In this document: positions 44,192 to 55,186 of the stretch, in pieces | Layout of the letters: the number at the start of each line of letters is the position of its first letter | Position numbering within the stretch: position 1 is the stretch's first letter | From: Galeruca laticollis | Taxonomy: Eukaryota; Arthropoda; Insecta; Coleoptera; Chrysomelidae | NCBI GenBank assembly: GCA_963921935.1 | Contig: OY998175.1 | Coordinates: 159,276,809-159,340,808, forward strand | Direction of reading: 5' to 3' | Length of the DNA: 64,000 bases | Notes under the pieces: model-generated | Database searches by the model: none | The model's input: only the letters and a program-made list of their open reading frames with translations | What the model was told of the DNA's origin: nothing | Translations under genes and position numbers: made by a program

Positions 44192-46087
44192 ATGGCAGAC
44201 AAAACAATAAACATCGACGAACTGACAGTAGAAGACTTGAAGGAACTTTTGAAATCTAGGAACATGGACACGAAGGGAAACAAACAAACACTGAGGGAAC
44301 GATTGACGATGGCTATCCAAGCTGAAGAAGCAGCGGAACTGGAAAAAGGAGATAGTATGGTGGAAGAAGTTCATCACTATACAAAACCTAAACCAAATGA
44401 AAATGAAGAGTTGATAAATATGATGAAAATAATGATGGCTGACATCAAAAGCACCAAGAAAGACATCAAGAGCACCAAAGAAGACATCAAAAGCACCAAA
44501 GAAGACATCAAAAGCACCAAAGAAGACATCAAAAGCACCAAAGAAGACATCAAAAACACCAGAGAAGATATAATAAAAAGCACAAAAGAAGACATCAAAA
44601 ACACCAGAGAAGATATAATAAAAAACACAAAAGAAGAGATGAAAGGTACACAGGAAGAAATTAACAGAAGGCTAGACAAACAAGAAGAAACATTTTCAGA
44701 ACATATGGTGGAAATGAAGAAGCAGTTCGAAGAACATAAAAAAGAACAGGAAGAGAAAATGAATAAATTATATGGACATTTAATACAAGAAGGCACCATC
44801 CGGAAACAAGAGATAGAAGACATGGGAAATAAACTACGAGAAGAAGGAAAGGAACAGATAGACAAAATGGAGAGAAACATCATGAAAACCAATGCCAGGA
44901 TAGATGATGTAGAACAAGGCATCCAGTTGAATTTATCGATTGCGGAGGAGATGAATTTAAAGACTCAGAAAGAACTAATATGGGAAATGGACAAGAAGTT
45001 AAAACAAATCAAGGAAGATAGGAATGCACAAGATTTTACAAAATTGGAGAGGGAAATTAAAGAAGACTTTAAGAAGAAAATGATGGAATTAGAAAAAGAA
45101 TTTGAAACCATAAAAAACAAGACGAATCCAAACATCAATACTCAAGGAGTAAATTACATCTATAACCATGGGAAAAATAATCTTAAATTTGACGGGGATA
45201 CGAGAAAAATGCATCCAAAAATTTTCTTGAGATATCTTAAAAATAAATTAAAAGGTATCAGAGAGATAGAAGATTTGAAAGAGACAATTAGATCTCATTT
45301 GCAGGGTCAAACATTACTTTGGTTCACATGTAATGATGTAAATATAAATAATTTTAACGATTTTGAAAGTAACTTTTTGAAACAATACTGGGGGGAAACA
45401 GAACAAGGCTATGTTAGGGAAAAGTTATATTTTGGAAAATTTGATAGTAGAAGAAGCAACAACATGAGTAGCTATGCTTTGTCTTTATTTTCTCAGGCAC
45501 AATATTTAGAGCCAATAATTTCTGAGCAAGAAATTATAATATTCTTATCTAGACATTTTAATGACAATATTACTCAAGGTATAGCAATACAAAATATTAC
45601 AAATTTCCAATCTTTACTAGACTATTTGAACCGAGTACAGAGAACGGTGCACAACAACAATAGACGTGACTATGATGACTATTACAGAAACGTCAACGAT
45701 AGACGAGACTTTAATAGAAGTAACAATCATAGACAAAATAATAATCACTATTACAACAATACAAATAACAATAATAACAATGATAGACGATATGACAGAA
45801 ATAACGATAGGACAAATAATAACAATAACAGGTACACAAATTATCCAGATAGGAGACAGCATAATAATTATAATAGAAGAGAAAGAAGAAACTCTGACGG
45901 AGACATAAGAAGGACGAATAATATAAGACGTGACACAAGAACTAACAGGACGAACAGCCTAGAAAGAAACACAACTAATCGTAACACAGACTTTAATCGA
46001 ACTAATACAAATAGCAATAATCATAATGATGATAATGTTGTGGTTCCCGTGTCATCTTCTGGTACGGAACAACAGTTTTTCCTCTAG
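44192..46087 (+). CDS. SAP-domain Gag (631 aa)
   Basis: ATG 44192 (MADKTINIDELTVED) is chosen because the upstream in-frame start is a TTG. Residues about 8-42 form a SAP motif (LTVEDLKELLKSRNMDTKGN), a DNA-binding helix-extended-helix unusual in Gag. Residues about 88-160 hold 7-residue repeats (KSTKEDI) from a 21-bp DNA repeat, and the segment to about 320 is charged coiled coil. A capsid-like part follows (FDGDTRKMHPKIFLRYLKNK, FESNFLKQYWGETEQGYVRE). The tail (from about 490) is Asn/Arg/Asp-rich without a zinc knuckle and could bind RNA. The frame is intact. Pol lies in the -1 frame, with a T run (CAGTTTTTCCTC) just before the stop as a candidate slip site. Confidence 0.85.
   Translation: MADKTINIDELTVEDLKELLKSRNMDTKGNKQTLRERLTMAIQAEEAAELEKGDSMVEEVHHYTKPKPNENEELINMMKIMMADIKSTKKDIKSTKEDIKSTKEDIKSTKEDIKSTKEDIKNTREDIIKSTKEDIKNTREDIIKNTKEEMKGTQEEINRRLDKQEETFSEHMVEMKKQFEEHKKEQEEKMNKLYGHLIQEGTIRKQEIEDMGNKLREEGKEQIDKMERNIMKTNARIDDVEQGIQLNLSIAEEMNLKTQKELIWEMDKKLKQIKEDRNAQDFTKLEREIKEDFKKKMMELEKEFETIKNKTNPNINTQGVNYIYNHGKNNLKFDGDTRKMHPKIFLRYLKNKLKGIREIEDLKETIRSHLQGQTLLWFTCNDVNINNFNDFESNFLKQYWGETEQGYVREKLYFGKFDSRRSNNMSSYALSLFSQAQYLEPIISEQEIIIFLSRHFNDNITQGIAIQNITNFQSLLDYLNRVQRTVHNNNRRDYDDYYRNVNDRRDFNRSNNHRQNNNHYYNNTNNNNNNDRRYDRNNDRTNNNNNRYTNYPDRRQHNNYNRRERRNSDGDIRRTNNIRRDTRTNRTNSLERNTTNRNTDFNRTNTNSNNHNDDNVVVPVSSSGTEQQFFL
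44446..44640 (+). repeat. 21-bp tandem repeats inside gag
   Basis: Units around AAAGAAGACATCAAAAGCACC encode KSTKEDI; the first ones are nearly identical, later ones vary (NTREDII). Confidence 0.9.
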
Positions 46088-47223
46088 AGGGTGAATATGG
46101 TAAGTTAAGTTGGTGCAGCTATGTTCACCCACGCGAATTTCTAAAGGTACAGGACCAGCTAGAACAAAACAATGAAACATTAATTTATATATACGGAACG
46201 ATAGAAGGCACTAGCATAAAAATATTAATCGATACCGGGTCAGAAATATCTTTAATAAATAATAAATTTGTAAATGATTTGACAATATCAAAGGAAAATT
46301 TCGTCAAGGTGCCAAAAATAAATTTAATCGGCATAAATCAAAGAAAACTAACAACTTCAAATACTACGATAACTGTAGCATTAAGATTAAAAGAACGAGA
46401 AACTATGGTACAACTGTTAGTAGTGGAAAATATGGAATGCGAACTATTGTTAGGATCGGATATCTTATATGAAAACAAAGCAATTATTAATTATGAAGAA
46501 ATGTACATAATCTTTAATAAAGAGAAAGTTGATTTTAATTATGAAGAGAAAAATGATAATTCGAGGAAGAATGAAGAGTTAGTAGAAGAAGTAGATAAAT
46601 GTATTAATTGTAATAAGAAATTTGAAGATGATATGGAGAAGAGATATGATTATAGGCAGGAAGGAAAAATGAGTGGAGATATGATGCTGGATGGCAATGG
46701 AGAAATAAATAATAATATGCCGGAATGGAATTTGGATATAGATGGGAAAATAGAATGGAAAAATGAAGTAAAAGGAATACTGAGAGGACATAGGAATTTA
46801 ATTAATGAGGAATCTCGAATTGCAAGAAATTATGTACATAAAATTGAAATGAAAGAAAATCAACAATTCCAACAGCGAAGTTATCCGATACCCTACAAAT
46901 ATCAAGAAGATGTAAAGAAAACTGTAAATAAATTATTAGAAGACAGAATTATAGAACATAGTACCACCTCGTATATCAATCCAGTTGTTATAGTGAAGAA
47001 GAAGGATGGAGATTTAAGGATTTGCCTTGATGCACGAAATTTAAATAAATGTACAATGCCCGAGTATGAATCGCCTTTAACTATCGAATCGATATTAGGA
47101 AAGATAAGTAAAGTTAAAGTTTTTTCTAAGCTAGATTTGAAGCACAGCTTCTGGCTGATACCACTACATCCGGAAAGCAGGAAGTATGTAGGATTCAAGA
47201 TTAATGGGGAAGTAAACATTTAA
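46087..47223 (+). pseudogene. SAP-gypsy protease and truncated reverse transcriptase
   Basis: The frame is open from 46087 (EGEYGKLSWCSYVHP), before its first ATG at 46279. ILIDTGSEISLINNK is the aspartic protease site (about 46,225), with ECELLLGSDIL as its partner strand. A long charged linker with CINCNKKF follows. Reverse transcriptase begins at RSYPIPYKYQEDVKKTVNKL and continues through PVVIVKKKDGDLRICLDARN to FSKLDLKHSFWLIPLHPESR, where the frame stops at 47,221. The YxDD box, RNase H and integrase core are deleted. Reading would depend on a -1 frameshift from gag. Confidence 0.85.
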
Positions 47224-47224
47224 A

Positions 47225-47434
47225 AAGGGTGACTTGGTAATAATAAAAGCATTAAGAGTACCTAATCATAAAAAAGGAATATGTTCTAAGTTACAGTTAC
47301 CTTATGAAGGTCCTTATTTAGTAGAAACCAGTCATGGTATAAATAGTTATAAGTTGATACATCCTGACACTCATCGAGAACGTGGAGTTTTTCATATAAA
47401 CCAGCTGCATCAATTTAACACCAACCAGTCGTAA
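47225..47434 (+). pseudogene. Integrase C-terminal remnant of SAP-gypsy
   Basis: KGDLVIIKALRVPNHKKGIC, then YEGPYLVETSHGINSYKLIH and GVFHINQLHQF. This is the SH3-like C-terminal domain typical of gypsy integrases. It follows the truncated RT within a few bases in another frame, which marks the deletion junction at about 47,215-47,225. Confidence 0.85.
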
Positions 47435-47732
47435 CTAAAATTTAAGAAACAATAGAATTAGAAATATTATTTATGTAATCAAGTATAAATTAATTTAATT
47501 TAGTCAATCTTAACTAAGAATTAGAAATAGTGGAATTAAAATTTATTAATAGACTAAGCATAAGTTAATCATGAGAATTTAAAGATTTCTTCATGAAATT
47601 AAGAAAGAATTAAACTGGGGAATTAATTAAATAAGTAATATATAATTATGAAATCAAAGAAAAAAAAATCAAGGTAAACTTCTATAGAATATTCTTGTCG
47701 AATCAAGAATAATTCTATAGAATTTTAGGGAA
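47435..47732 (+). other. 3' untranslated interior of SAP-gypsy
   Basis: AT-rich, no ORF; ends in the purine-rich tract before the 3' LTR. Confidence 0.7.
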
Positions 47733-49551
47733 TGTTAAAGTGAAATATATCTACTAGGTTATGTTGAATCATTAACATCACTCAGAAATGTGAATCTAAG
47801 TAATAATAGTAGTGAATATTCGATAAAAGGAAATAATCCATGAAAAACATAGCTTAAATATGACAAGAAATATTTACAAATAGAATACAATTGATAAAAT
47901 TATATAGAAGATTACTATTTAATTTTGTAACTATTTTTCTTTAAAGTATAATTCAAGATATTGAAAATACAATAGTAACAAGTAAATTACGTCAAACAAA
48001 TTTTATACATAACTATGATCATCACTGTATATGGTATCACATGAATTTTGAAATAAAATTCAATTATTATAATTTAATATTTTGTAGACACTTTCAGAAA
48101 CCCTGTATATTGCATAAACTATTCAATTATTTGTATAAAACTTCAAGGTCAAATATCAACGCGAAATAACGTTCTGTTATTAGTTCGAATAGAGTATTTC
48201 GGAGTGACAGTGGAAGTGCATAAAAACAAAGTGAATTTGTCTACTATAACGCAGAAACAGATATTTTGATTCAATAACAATGATGTTTATTTATCAACAA
48301 ATGAACGATGAAAAACAAAAGTAAAAAACATTGGAAGGTTGTTGATTTTGAGCTTGAGAGACGCGGTGAAAATTTAATAAATGGAGGACATGTTGAATTT
48401 ATTTCCTCCAAATTTTTATAAAAAACTATAGTAATTTAAAATATATTAAGTAAAAAGTTAACCAAAGTGTTTAGTGAAGTTTGAACAATAAACTAACAAA
48501 AATTTATCACTCGTATATAAATAAACAAGTGTAAAAATGGTGATAGCATCTAGATATGGTAAGATGAACAATTACCTTTATTAATATAATCTTCGATAAC
48601 TATTCGCATATCTTGTTGTGGATAAGATATTTCTACTGATGAAATAATTCACATCACATCATTTTCCACATCTGAATTTCGCTTATTCGATCATAGGCGA
48701 TCGTTTTTCTCCGATGCACCACATTCAGGGTCAAGAAGAACCAACCATGAACTCTATTACTCATGTATATATTGTATTTTTCCTATAAAACATTTTGATA
48801 TATTTATATGTTTGGTTATTTTGTTTGGTATCTATTAATTAGTAAAAATATTAGTATTAGATATTCAATCTCTACTAAATATCGGACACATAACACTGAA
48901 CACATATTATAAAAATTAATACTCACCAAATTCTTACATAAAATTATGATAATACATCCTAAACACATTGCTTTCTCCTTCATTTTGTAAACTAAATAAT
49001 AATCATCACAGAGTACCACAACACACGACGCCAAGGTTAACGATAGCGAGGGTAGAGGTTGAGTCGTTGTGAATGCATTCAGAACTTTTAGTAAAATAAG
49101 TAATCAAGCGAAACTTACTTGATACGTTGGAATTCAATAATATTAATAATTTATTAAAAACGTTTCTGTGCGATGATTTCGTCAATAATTTTCTATTGAG
49201 TTTGATATGAATTATGAACTTTTAACTCACAATAATTTCGTTATTTACATAAATATGTTCAATTAAAATCATTTGTCTATGTTCGTCTTGCGTTTCTTTG
49301 ATATCTTACCTACAGTTTCCTGTTGCTGACAATCGCCAAGTGCCGAATCTCATCCCTGAGATACAGTGTTAAAAGTTAAACAAATTTATAATATTTCCTA
49401 ATTTGTGTAGTATCTTTGAATTGGGAATTCGCAGAAAGCGAACCAATTCTGGCGCCCATACAATCATTATTAATAAACATATAATAGAATTAATTAAAAA
49501 TATATAATAAAATAGCTCCCAACGTAGAGGTATTATTTATAATACACAATA
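47733..49551 (+). repeat. 3' LTR of SAP-gypsy
   Basis: About 1.82 kb, starts TGTTAAAGTG, ends ATACACAATA; nearly identical to 42259-44070. A TA tract follows. Confidence 0.9.
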
Positions 49552-49872
49552 ATATATATATATAACAACAACAAAGAGATTCATGCGATATTCCTACATC
49601 TTCTTTTATATATATATATATATATAAATATTGATGGTTCAGTATTGTATTTTGCGCCGATTCCGGACCACTTCGGTTGGTAGGAACTTTGGTTATCCAA
49701 TTGGTAGGACCTACGCCACCAGTATGAGGTAAAGTACCAATTACAGACGAAATCCTTTGGATCTCAGTTGGTACAGCTGATTGATGAAATTGACATTCAT
49801 CTTTGTATTGCACTCGGAAAAGTTGTTTATTAAGTTTTCCTATATTTTCTTGGAGATTTGAGTTAAATATAT
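49552..49872. other. No gene recognised
   Basis: Contains two short TA tracts. A minus ORF (49490-49888) has a block EIQRISSVIGTLPHTGGVGP without a recognised family. Confidence 0.35.
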
Positions 49873-51128
49873 ACACAGTGCTTCTCAAAACGTCCCCTCC
49901 CCCCTCTTTTATTTTGAACGATGATACTTAGACTGATGAAATTTGGAGCGTGAAAATGAACTATTGTAAGCTTGTCTACTAGTGGTAACAGGTGAAGTAA
50001 TAGGCATCGGTGACGTCACCAGACAATTGAAACCAATAATATTAAATGGGACGTTATGGCAAGTGACACCTCGTTTGAAAGGTATTTAGAATACATATTC
50101 AATCATACTAATTTTTTTAGATTTACGATTTTTTTATGGTTGAAATAAATAAACACTAAATTTTGAGTTTCGCTTTTAATTAATAAATATTTAAGAACAA
50201 GTTTTTATAATAATTGTTCAAAATGTGGTCTACTTCTTGGCAGTAAAACATTCTATTATTAAACTCGGACTCGATAGAATGTGTCAGGGGAAATCTAAAG
50301 GTGTTAGGTCCGGTGACCGAGTTGGCTATTCTATTGGACCGCGTCGTCCAATCCATCCACAAGGATATTTCTCATCTAGACAACGTCTTACTTAAAAGTA
50401 ATTGTGTGCAGGAGCACCATCTTGTTGGAACGTTATTTCCAAGTTACCAAATACATCTGGATTATCTTCCAGAATTTGAGGAATTAACGGTTCAATTGCG
50501 TTTTCTAACATCTCGAGATATACTTCACCGGTTAAATTAGAGTTCAAAAAAAGAGGCCCGACTATGTGGTTTCCCAAAATACCTGCCCAGATATTTACTT
50601 TTAATGGGAACTGTGTATGTTTTTCACGAAACATATGAGGATTTATGTCACTCCAATACCTCACATTTTGAGTATTAGCATTTCCATGAAGGGGGAATGT
50701 ACTTTCGTCACTAAAACAAATTGTTCTCTCATAGTTTGGCTGTTGGAGAATTTTAGTGGACATATTTTCACAGAATTGCAGCCTTCGGTCGGGGTAGTCA
50801 TCTGAAAGTTGATGCACCATTTTTAATTTGTATGGATGAAATTTGTTTTTTGATCAACACCCTGTGTACAGTACTACGATTGATTCCACAGATATACACT
50901 ACTTGGGATGTGGAAGAAGAAGGGTTTACTACAATTTCTGAAACTATATCAATTTGTTTATCAATACCAATATTTGGTCGACCTGATCGTTTGGCATAAT
51001 GAACACTACCTGTTTTCTGAAACTTATGAAAAAGCTCCCATTAAGTCCTCGATATAGGGCGATCGGGGTACCTCTCATTAAAAATGCGTTCCTCCGCATG
51101 ACAATTGAGACTTTTGAGAAGCATTATA
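49873..51128 (-). mobile_element. Tc1/mariner-type element, degraded
   Basis: TGCTTCTCAAAA at 49879-49890 and its complement at 51112-51123 form terminal inverted repeats around a broken transposase. The right end meets a TA tract, so the TA duplication cannot be confirmed. Confidence 0.65.
50200..51105 (-). pseudogene. mariner-like DDE transposase relic
   Basis: Minus strand. HTH region 51,090-50,850 (ALYRGLNGSF, then KTGSVHYAKRSGRPNIGIDK, then RSTVHRVLIK). The catalytic domain follows at 50,820-50,392: TICFSDESTFPLHGNANTQN, WSDINPHMFREKHTQFPLKV, and FQQDGAPAHNYF with the first two Asp. Continuation near 50,340 (RWIGRRGPIE) and PDLTPLDF-like text carry the third block. Frame changes at about 50,390 and 50,825 make it inactive. 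Confidence 0.82.
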
Positions 51129-51281
<153 letters not shown>

Positions 51282-51312
51282 AGACGAATGAAGTTCGTTG
51301 CCGAAACTAGTT

Positions 51313-51582
51313 AGGGTAACTTTTTTATTGGGGAATGCGGCAATGTGAGAAAGAAAACTCAGTTTAGATAATCCTAAGCTTTCGATAATTTATTATTATC
51401 ATTATCAAAGAAACTACAAAATAAAAAAAATTTACTTACTCTAATTGAGGTTGTTCACAATAATATAATATCTATTTATATGAAGAAACATCATTGTACA
51501 ATTTTAGCGTAAAAATATTCAAATTGGCATATTATCAAATTGATGACAATTTGTGACAAGTTGTCATATAAAACATTTTTTC
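51313..51582 (-). repeat. Penelope-like element end, outer inverted arm (left)
   Basis: About 270 bp; the inverted counterpart is 55187-55456. Includes a hammerhead-like motif at about 51,384-51,415. Bounded inward by a TA tract (51,583-51,632). Confidence 0.8.

Positions 51583-51632
<50 letters not shown>
51583..51632. repeat. (TA)n microsatellite
   Basis: Junction between two Penelope-like segments. Confidence 0.9.
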
Positions 51633-51636
<4 letters not shown>

Positions 51637-51734
51637 ATTCGTATTAGCAGCTGTTTATTTCACAACTTAGAAATATTTGCGAGGATGCAGCAATTGGCTT
51701 GGAAATTAAACTCCTATTTTAATTTAGTGAAAGC

Positions 51735-51762
51735 TTTCGTAATAGTTTTATTACTTCGTCAG
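51735..51762 (-). ncRNA. Hammerhead-ribozyme-like motif, PLE family 1 (left copy)
   Basis: On the minus strand CTGACGA, a 6-bp stem (GTAATA/TATTAC) with a 4-nt loop, then GAAAGC: the order of the hammerhead catalytic core. One extra base separates CTGACGA from the stem. Hammerheads in Penelope-like elements are established knowledge; cleavage here is untested. Confidence 0.5.
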
Positions 51763-51972
51763 TCACGCTAAAATACAATGTATAACTAAAAATGAAAAAT
51801 CAAAAAATGGGTACTTACATTAAACGAGTAAAAAATATAAATTAAAATTCAGAAAAAACAGTGTAAAAATATTGATATATGCTTGAGACTTTTCAAAAAT
51901 TATTGTCAATATGAAGTTGACAAATGGATGATATAACAGAAATGTTCGTAAAAATTATTGTAAAAGGTTGAA

Positions 51973-53005
51973 CTAAGATATTGATGAAAAATTATTATTA
52001 GATCTGTGATTCTTTTTATTTAATTTTGTCTCAATGTCCAGAATATTAGAGTAAATAATGTTTAAATTTTGAAAATCAATTTTCTTGTTCAATCTATTTG
52101 GTTCATTTTTTATATAAACCATTTCTAAAAAACATCTTTTGAACAAATTATTTTCTTTGGTTAAAATAGAAACGTTATTGAAATCTATGGAATGTCCTGT
52201 TACATTAACGTGCTGTGACAAAGCACAAGCATTCGGTCTTAAAAGAAAATCGCTTTTATGTGAAGTAATTCGAGATTTTAAATTTCTTGAGGTCTCACCA
52301 ACATATTTTTTATCACATTCTTGACAACTGATTTTATAAACAACTCCAGTCTGATCAAGTATAGGTGTTCTATCTTTTAATTTTGTGAATAATGAGTTAA
52401 CAGTTTTAATAGGTTTATTAGCCAGAACTATGTTTTTTTCTTCTTTTAGTACATTACTAATTTTGGGAGTGAGTTCTTTTATGTATGGGAATGATCGAAA
52501 TTTTTTAATGATATTTTCTTGAGAGTTTCCATTATTATTTATAATATTATTTGTTGAAAATATTAATTTATAAAGTAGTCGTTTTGGGTAGGAATTTTCA
52601 ATAAGTAAATTAATTAATTTCTTGAAATTTTTCATTTTCAAAGTTCCATGACATATTTTGTCTATTCTATTTTTCATCCCAAGTACTAAATTAATTTTGG
52701 TTTTTTCCGGATGATAGGAGAAATAGTTCATATATCTCCCAGAACTTGTAGGTTTAATATACCAGTCTAATATTATTTTATTTTCTGGTGTTCTTATGAG
52801 TTTTGTATCAAAAATGGAACACTTCTTTCAGTTTCGGTTTCAATTGTAAATTGAATATATCTGTTATAATTATTAAAAGAATTAAGAATCTCACTTTCTT
52901 TACCTTCGGGTATCGCACAAATAATTTCGTCTACATATTTTTTTAAAAAAGGAATTTCAAAAGGTAATTTAGGTATACAATAATTCAGTAAGTCATCTTG
53001 CTCAA
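51973..53005 (-). pseudogene. Penelope-like element: RT C-terminus plus GIY-YIG endonuclease
   Basis: Minus strand from 53,005: FLKKYVDEIICAIPEGKESE, then YIQFTIETETERSVPFL, a one-base break near 52,820, then DWYIKPTSSGRYMNYFSYHP. The ORF 52731-51973 continues into the linker and the GIY-YIG nuclease: GVVYKISCQECDKKYVGETS, NLKSRITSHKSD, and LSQHVNVTGHSIDF. The parent protein primes reverse transcription at a nick made by its GIY-YIG domain. Only the last part of RT is present, so this is a 5'-truncated copy, as is common for the class. Confidence 0.85.
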
Positions 53006-53008
53006 TAT

Positions 53009-53531
53009 GTTATAGATTTCAATAACGTTTCTATTTTAACCAAAGAAAATAATTTGTTCAAAAGATGTTTTTTAGAAATGGTTTATATAAAAAATGAACC
53101 AAATAGATTGAACAAGAAAAGTGATTTTCAAAATTTAAACATTATTTACTCTAATATTCTGGACATTCAGACAAAATTAAATAAAAAGAATCACAGATCT
53201 AATAATAATTTTTCATCAATATCTTAGTTCAACCTTTTACAATAATTTTTACGAACATTTCTGTTATATCATCCATTTGTCAACTTCATATTGACAACAA
53301 TTTTTGAAAAGTCTCAAGCATATATCAATATTTTTACACTGTTTTTTCTGACTTTTAATTTATATTTTTTACTCGTTTAATGTAAGTACCCATCTTTTGA
53401 TTTTTCATTTTTAGTTATACATTGTATTTTAGCGTGACTGACGAAGTAATAAAACTATTACGAAAGCTTTCACTAAATTAAAATAGGAGTTTAATTTCCA
53501 AGCCAATTGCTGCATCCTCACAAATATTTCT

Positions 53532-53535
<4 letters not shown>
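53009..53535 (+). pseudogene. Second, inverted copy of the same PLE 3' end
   Basis: Plus-strand copy of the region 51655-52172: it encodes NNVSILTKENNLFKRCFLEM, then FQNLNIIYSNILD, and the 3' UTR with a hammerhead-like motif at 53,438-53,465 (CTGACGA ... GAAAGC). It differs by a handful of bases. Together the two form an inverted repeat of about 520 bp. Confidence 0.8.
53438..53467 (+). ncRNA. Hammerhead-ribozyme-like motif, PLE family 1 (right copy)
   Basis: Same core as 51,735-51,762 in the opposite orientation. Confidence 0.5.

Positions 53536-53537
<2 letters not shown>

Positions 53538-53582
<45 letters not shown>
53538..53582. repeat. (TA)n microsatellite
   Basis: Separates PLE family 1 from the next PLE. 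Confidence 0.9.
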
Positions 53583-53585
<3 letters not shown>

Positions 53586-53759
53586 GTACATTAGTATAGG
53601 ATATAATAAAATGTTCACTATACTCTTATTATATTTAAATGAAATATAAGTAAATCAATAAAAAAAAATTTCCTCTATAACGCCTTGATCTCCATTATTA
53701 TCTTTTTTGTCGAATGATAATAAATAACTATAAATTGAAATTAGATTCTGATTATCAGG

Positions 53760-54690
53760 CATCAATGAAATATTAGAAAAATTCAATAGTTATAATCACT
53801 ACATCCAATTTACTATTGAAACAGAAGATAATGAACAATCTGTTCCATTTCTAGACACCAGACTTATAAGAAGTAATGATATAATTACAGTAGACTGGTA
53901 TAGAAAACCTTGTAGTTCAGGAAGATATATAAACTATTTTTCATATCATAAATTTTCAACGAAAATTAATTTGATAAAGCAAATGAAAAATAGAGTAATC
54001 AATCTTTCAGATAATACGATGCACAATAAAAATTTAAATATATTATCGAATCTATTCATAAATAATGGATATCCAAAAACATTAGTAAGAAAAATACTAT
54101 TTAACAATCCTCATCCAATACAATTATATAATGAACCTAATTTATCAACTGATAACGTAGAAAATATAACGAATACAAATTCAACCAATACCTTTTTTGC
54201 ATATTTACCATATTTTAGAGATCTTACACCTAGAATTTCCAAAATTTTAAAGGAAGTAACTAACATAAAACTTGCAAATAAAAATGTTCTGACAATTAAT
54301 TGCGTTTTTAGTAAATTGAAAGAAATTGATCCTTATACTGAACGTTCTAATGTTGTATATAGATTAACAAGCTCTACATGCGAATCTGTATATGCGCTTA
54401 GCTATACATAAGAGTGATTCAAGATTATACCCAGAACGTTCAGCATTAGCAGAACACGTTTTCTCAACAACATATAATTGATTATAAAAACTTCAAAATT
54501 TTGTGTAAAGAAGACAATTACTCTAAAAGGATTTTCCTGGAAATGACATTCATTGCTCAAGAGAATAATTGTTTAAATAAAAGAACTGATATTCAGAATC
54601 TAAATTCAATTTATAGTTATTTATTATCATTCGACAAAAAAGATAATAATGGAGATCAAGGCGTTATAGAGAAGAATTATTTTTATTGAT
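53760..54690 (+). pseudogene. Penelope-like element, second family (GIY-YIG deleted)
   Basis: Plus strand: EILEKFNSYNHYIQFTIETE, SVPFLDTRLIRSN, DWYRKPCSSGRYINYFSYHK is the end of RT. The ORF 53971-54411 continues through YLPYFRDLTPRISKILKEVT to VVYRLTSSTCESVYALSYT and stops where the GIY-YIG core (VGETxRxL..R) should follow. The end resumes at 54,412 with HKSDSRLYPERSALAEHVF and 54501-54689 (LEMTFIAQENNCLNKRTDIQ). The catalytic Arg region of the nuclease has been deleted. It is clearly different from the family at 52 kb but of similar architecture. Confidence 0.8.
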
Positions 54691-54758
54691 CTACTTATAT
54701 TTCATTTAAATATAATAAGAGTATAGTAAATATTTTATTATATCCTATACTAATGTAC

Positions 54759-54762
<4 letters not shown>

Positions 54763-54808
<46 letters not shown>
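54763..54808. repeat. (TA)n microsatellite
   Basis: 3' boundary of the second PLE. Confidence 0.9.
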
Positions 54809-54809
<1 letters not shown>

Positions 54810-54844
54810 CAAAAGTATTGGTACGTTTGACTGATGAATATTAA

Positions 54845-55142
54845 CAAAATATGTTCATCAAGAACTGGGTGTAGCAGTCAACAGTGGGGCTGGTGAGAAA
54901 TCAAACAATTTTATTATTCATCAAGCTTTCAACCCTTGTTTGGGGTCTTCCTCAGGATGACTACAAATATTATATATTTAACGACTATGTTTTGTAACGT
55001 ATTGTTTTTAAATATATAATATTTGTAGTCATCCTGAGGAAGACCCCAAACAAGGGTTGAAAGCTTGATGAATAATAAAATTGTTTGATTTCTCACCAGC
55101 CCCACTGTTGACTGCTACACCCAGTTCTTGATGAACATATTT

Positions 55143-55144
<2 letters not shown>
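54845..55144. repeat. Perfect inverted repeat, 136-bp arms, 28-bp loop
   Basis: Arm 54845-54980 is an exact reverse complement of 55009-55144 as far as I can read. The arms hold a third hammerhead-like motif (CTGAGGA ... GAAAGC, plus strand 55,034-55,064). TA tracts flank both sides, so it looks like two head-to-head 3' ends of a third PLE family. Confidence 0.95.
55034..55064 (+). ncRNA. Hammerhead-ribozyme-like motif, PLE family 3
   Basis: CTGAGGA, one spacer base, a GACCC/GGGTT stem with a 7-nt loop, then GAAAGC. It has the same layout as in family 1; a mirror copy lies in the other arm (about 54,925-54,955). Confidence 0.5.

Positions 55145-55182
<38 letters not shown>
55144..55182. repeat. 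(TA)n microsatellite
   Basis: Junction between hairpin and outer PLE arm. Confidence 0.9.
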
Positions 55183-55185
<3 letters not shown>

Positions 55186-55186
55186 G

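Larger units (their letters stand above)
42259..49551 (+). mobile_element. Ty3/gypsy element with 1.8-kb LTRs, SAP-Gag, deleted pol
   Basis: Direct repeats 42259-44070 and 47733-49551 flank a 3.66-kb interior containing gag, protease, the start of reverse transcriptase and the last part of integrase. By eye the LTRs differ by about seven substitutions and one 7-bp indel, so insertion is recent. A PBS-like TGGCAAGCCCAACGTATGGC follows the 5' LTR, and a purine run TTTTAGGGAA precedes the 3' LTR. TA repeats lie on both outer sides. Most of RT, all of RNase H and the integrase core are missing, so the copy cannot move on its own. Confidence 0.92.

Noticed and set aside
44377..44922. 181-codon minus-strand ORF opposite gag
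   Set aside because: It is the antisense shadow of the 21-bp repeat and coiled-coil region of Gag (Ser/Leu repeats); no independent signal.
49490..49888. 132-codon minus-strand ORF after the SAP-gypsy LTR
   Set aside because: It runs across TA tracts and the LTR end; the middle block is not recognised, so no gene was called.
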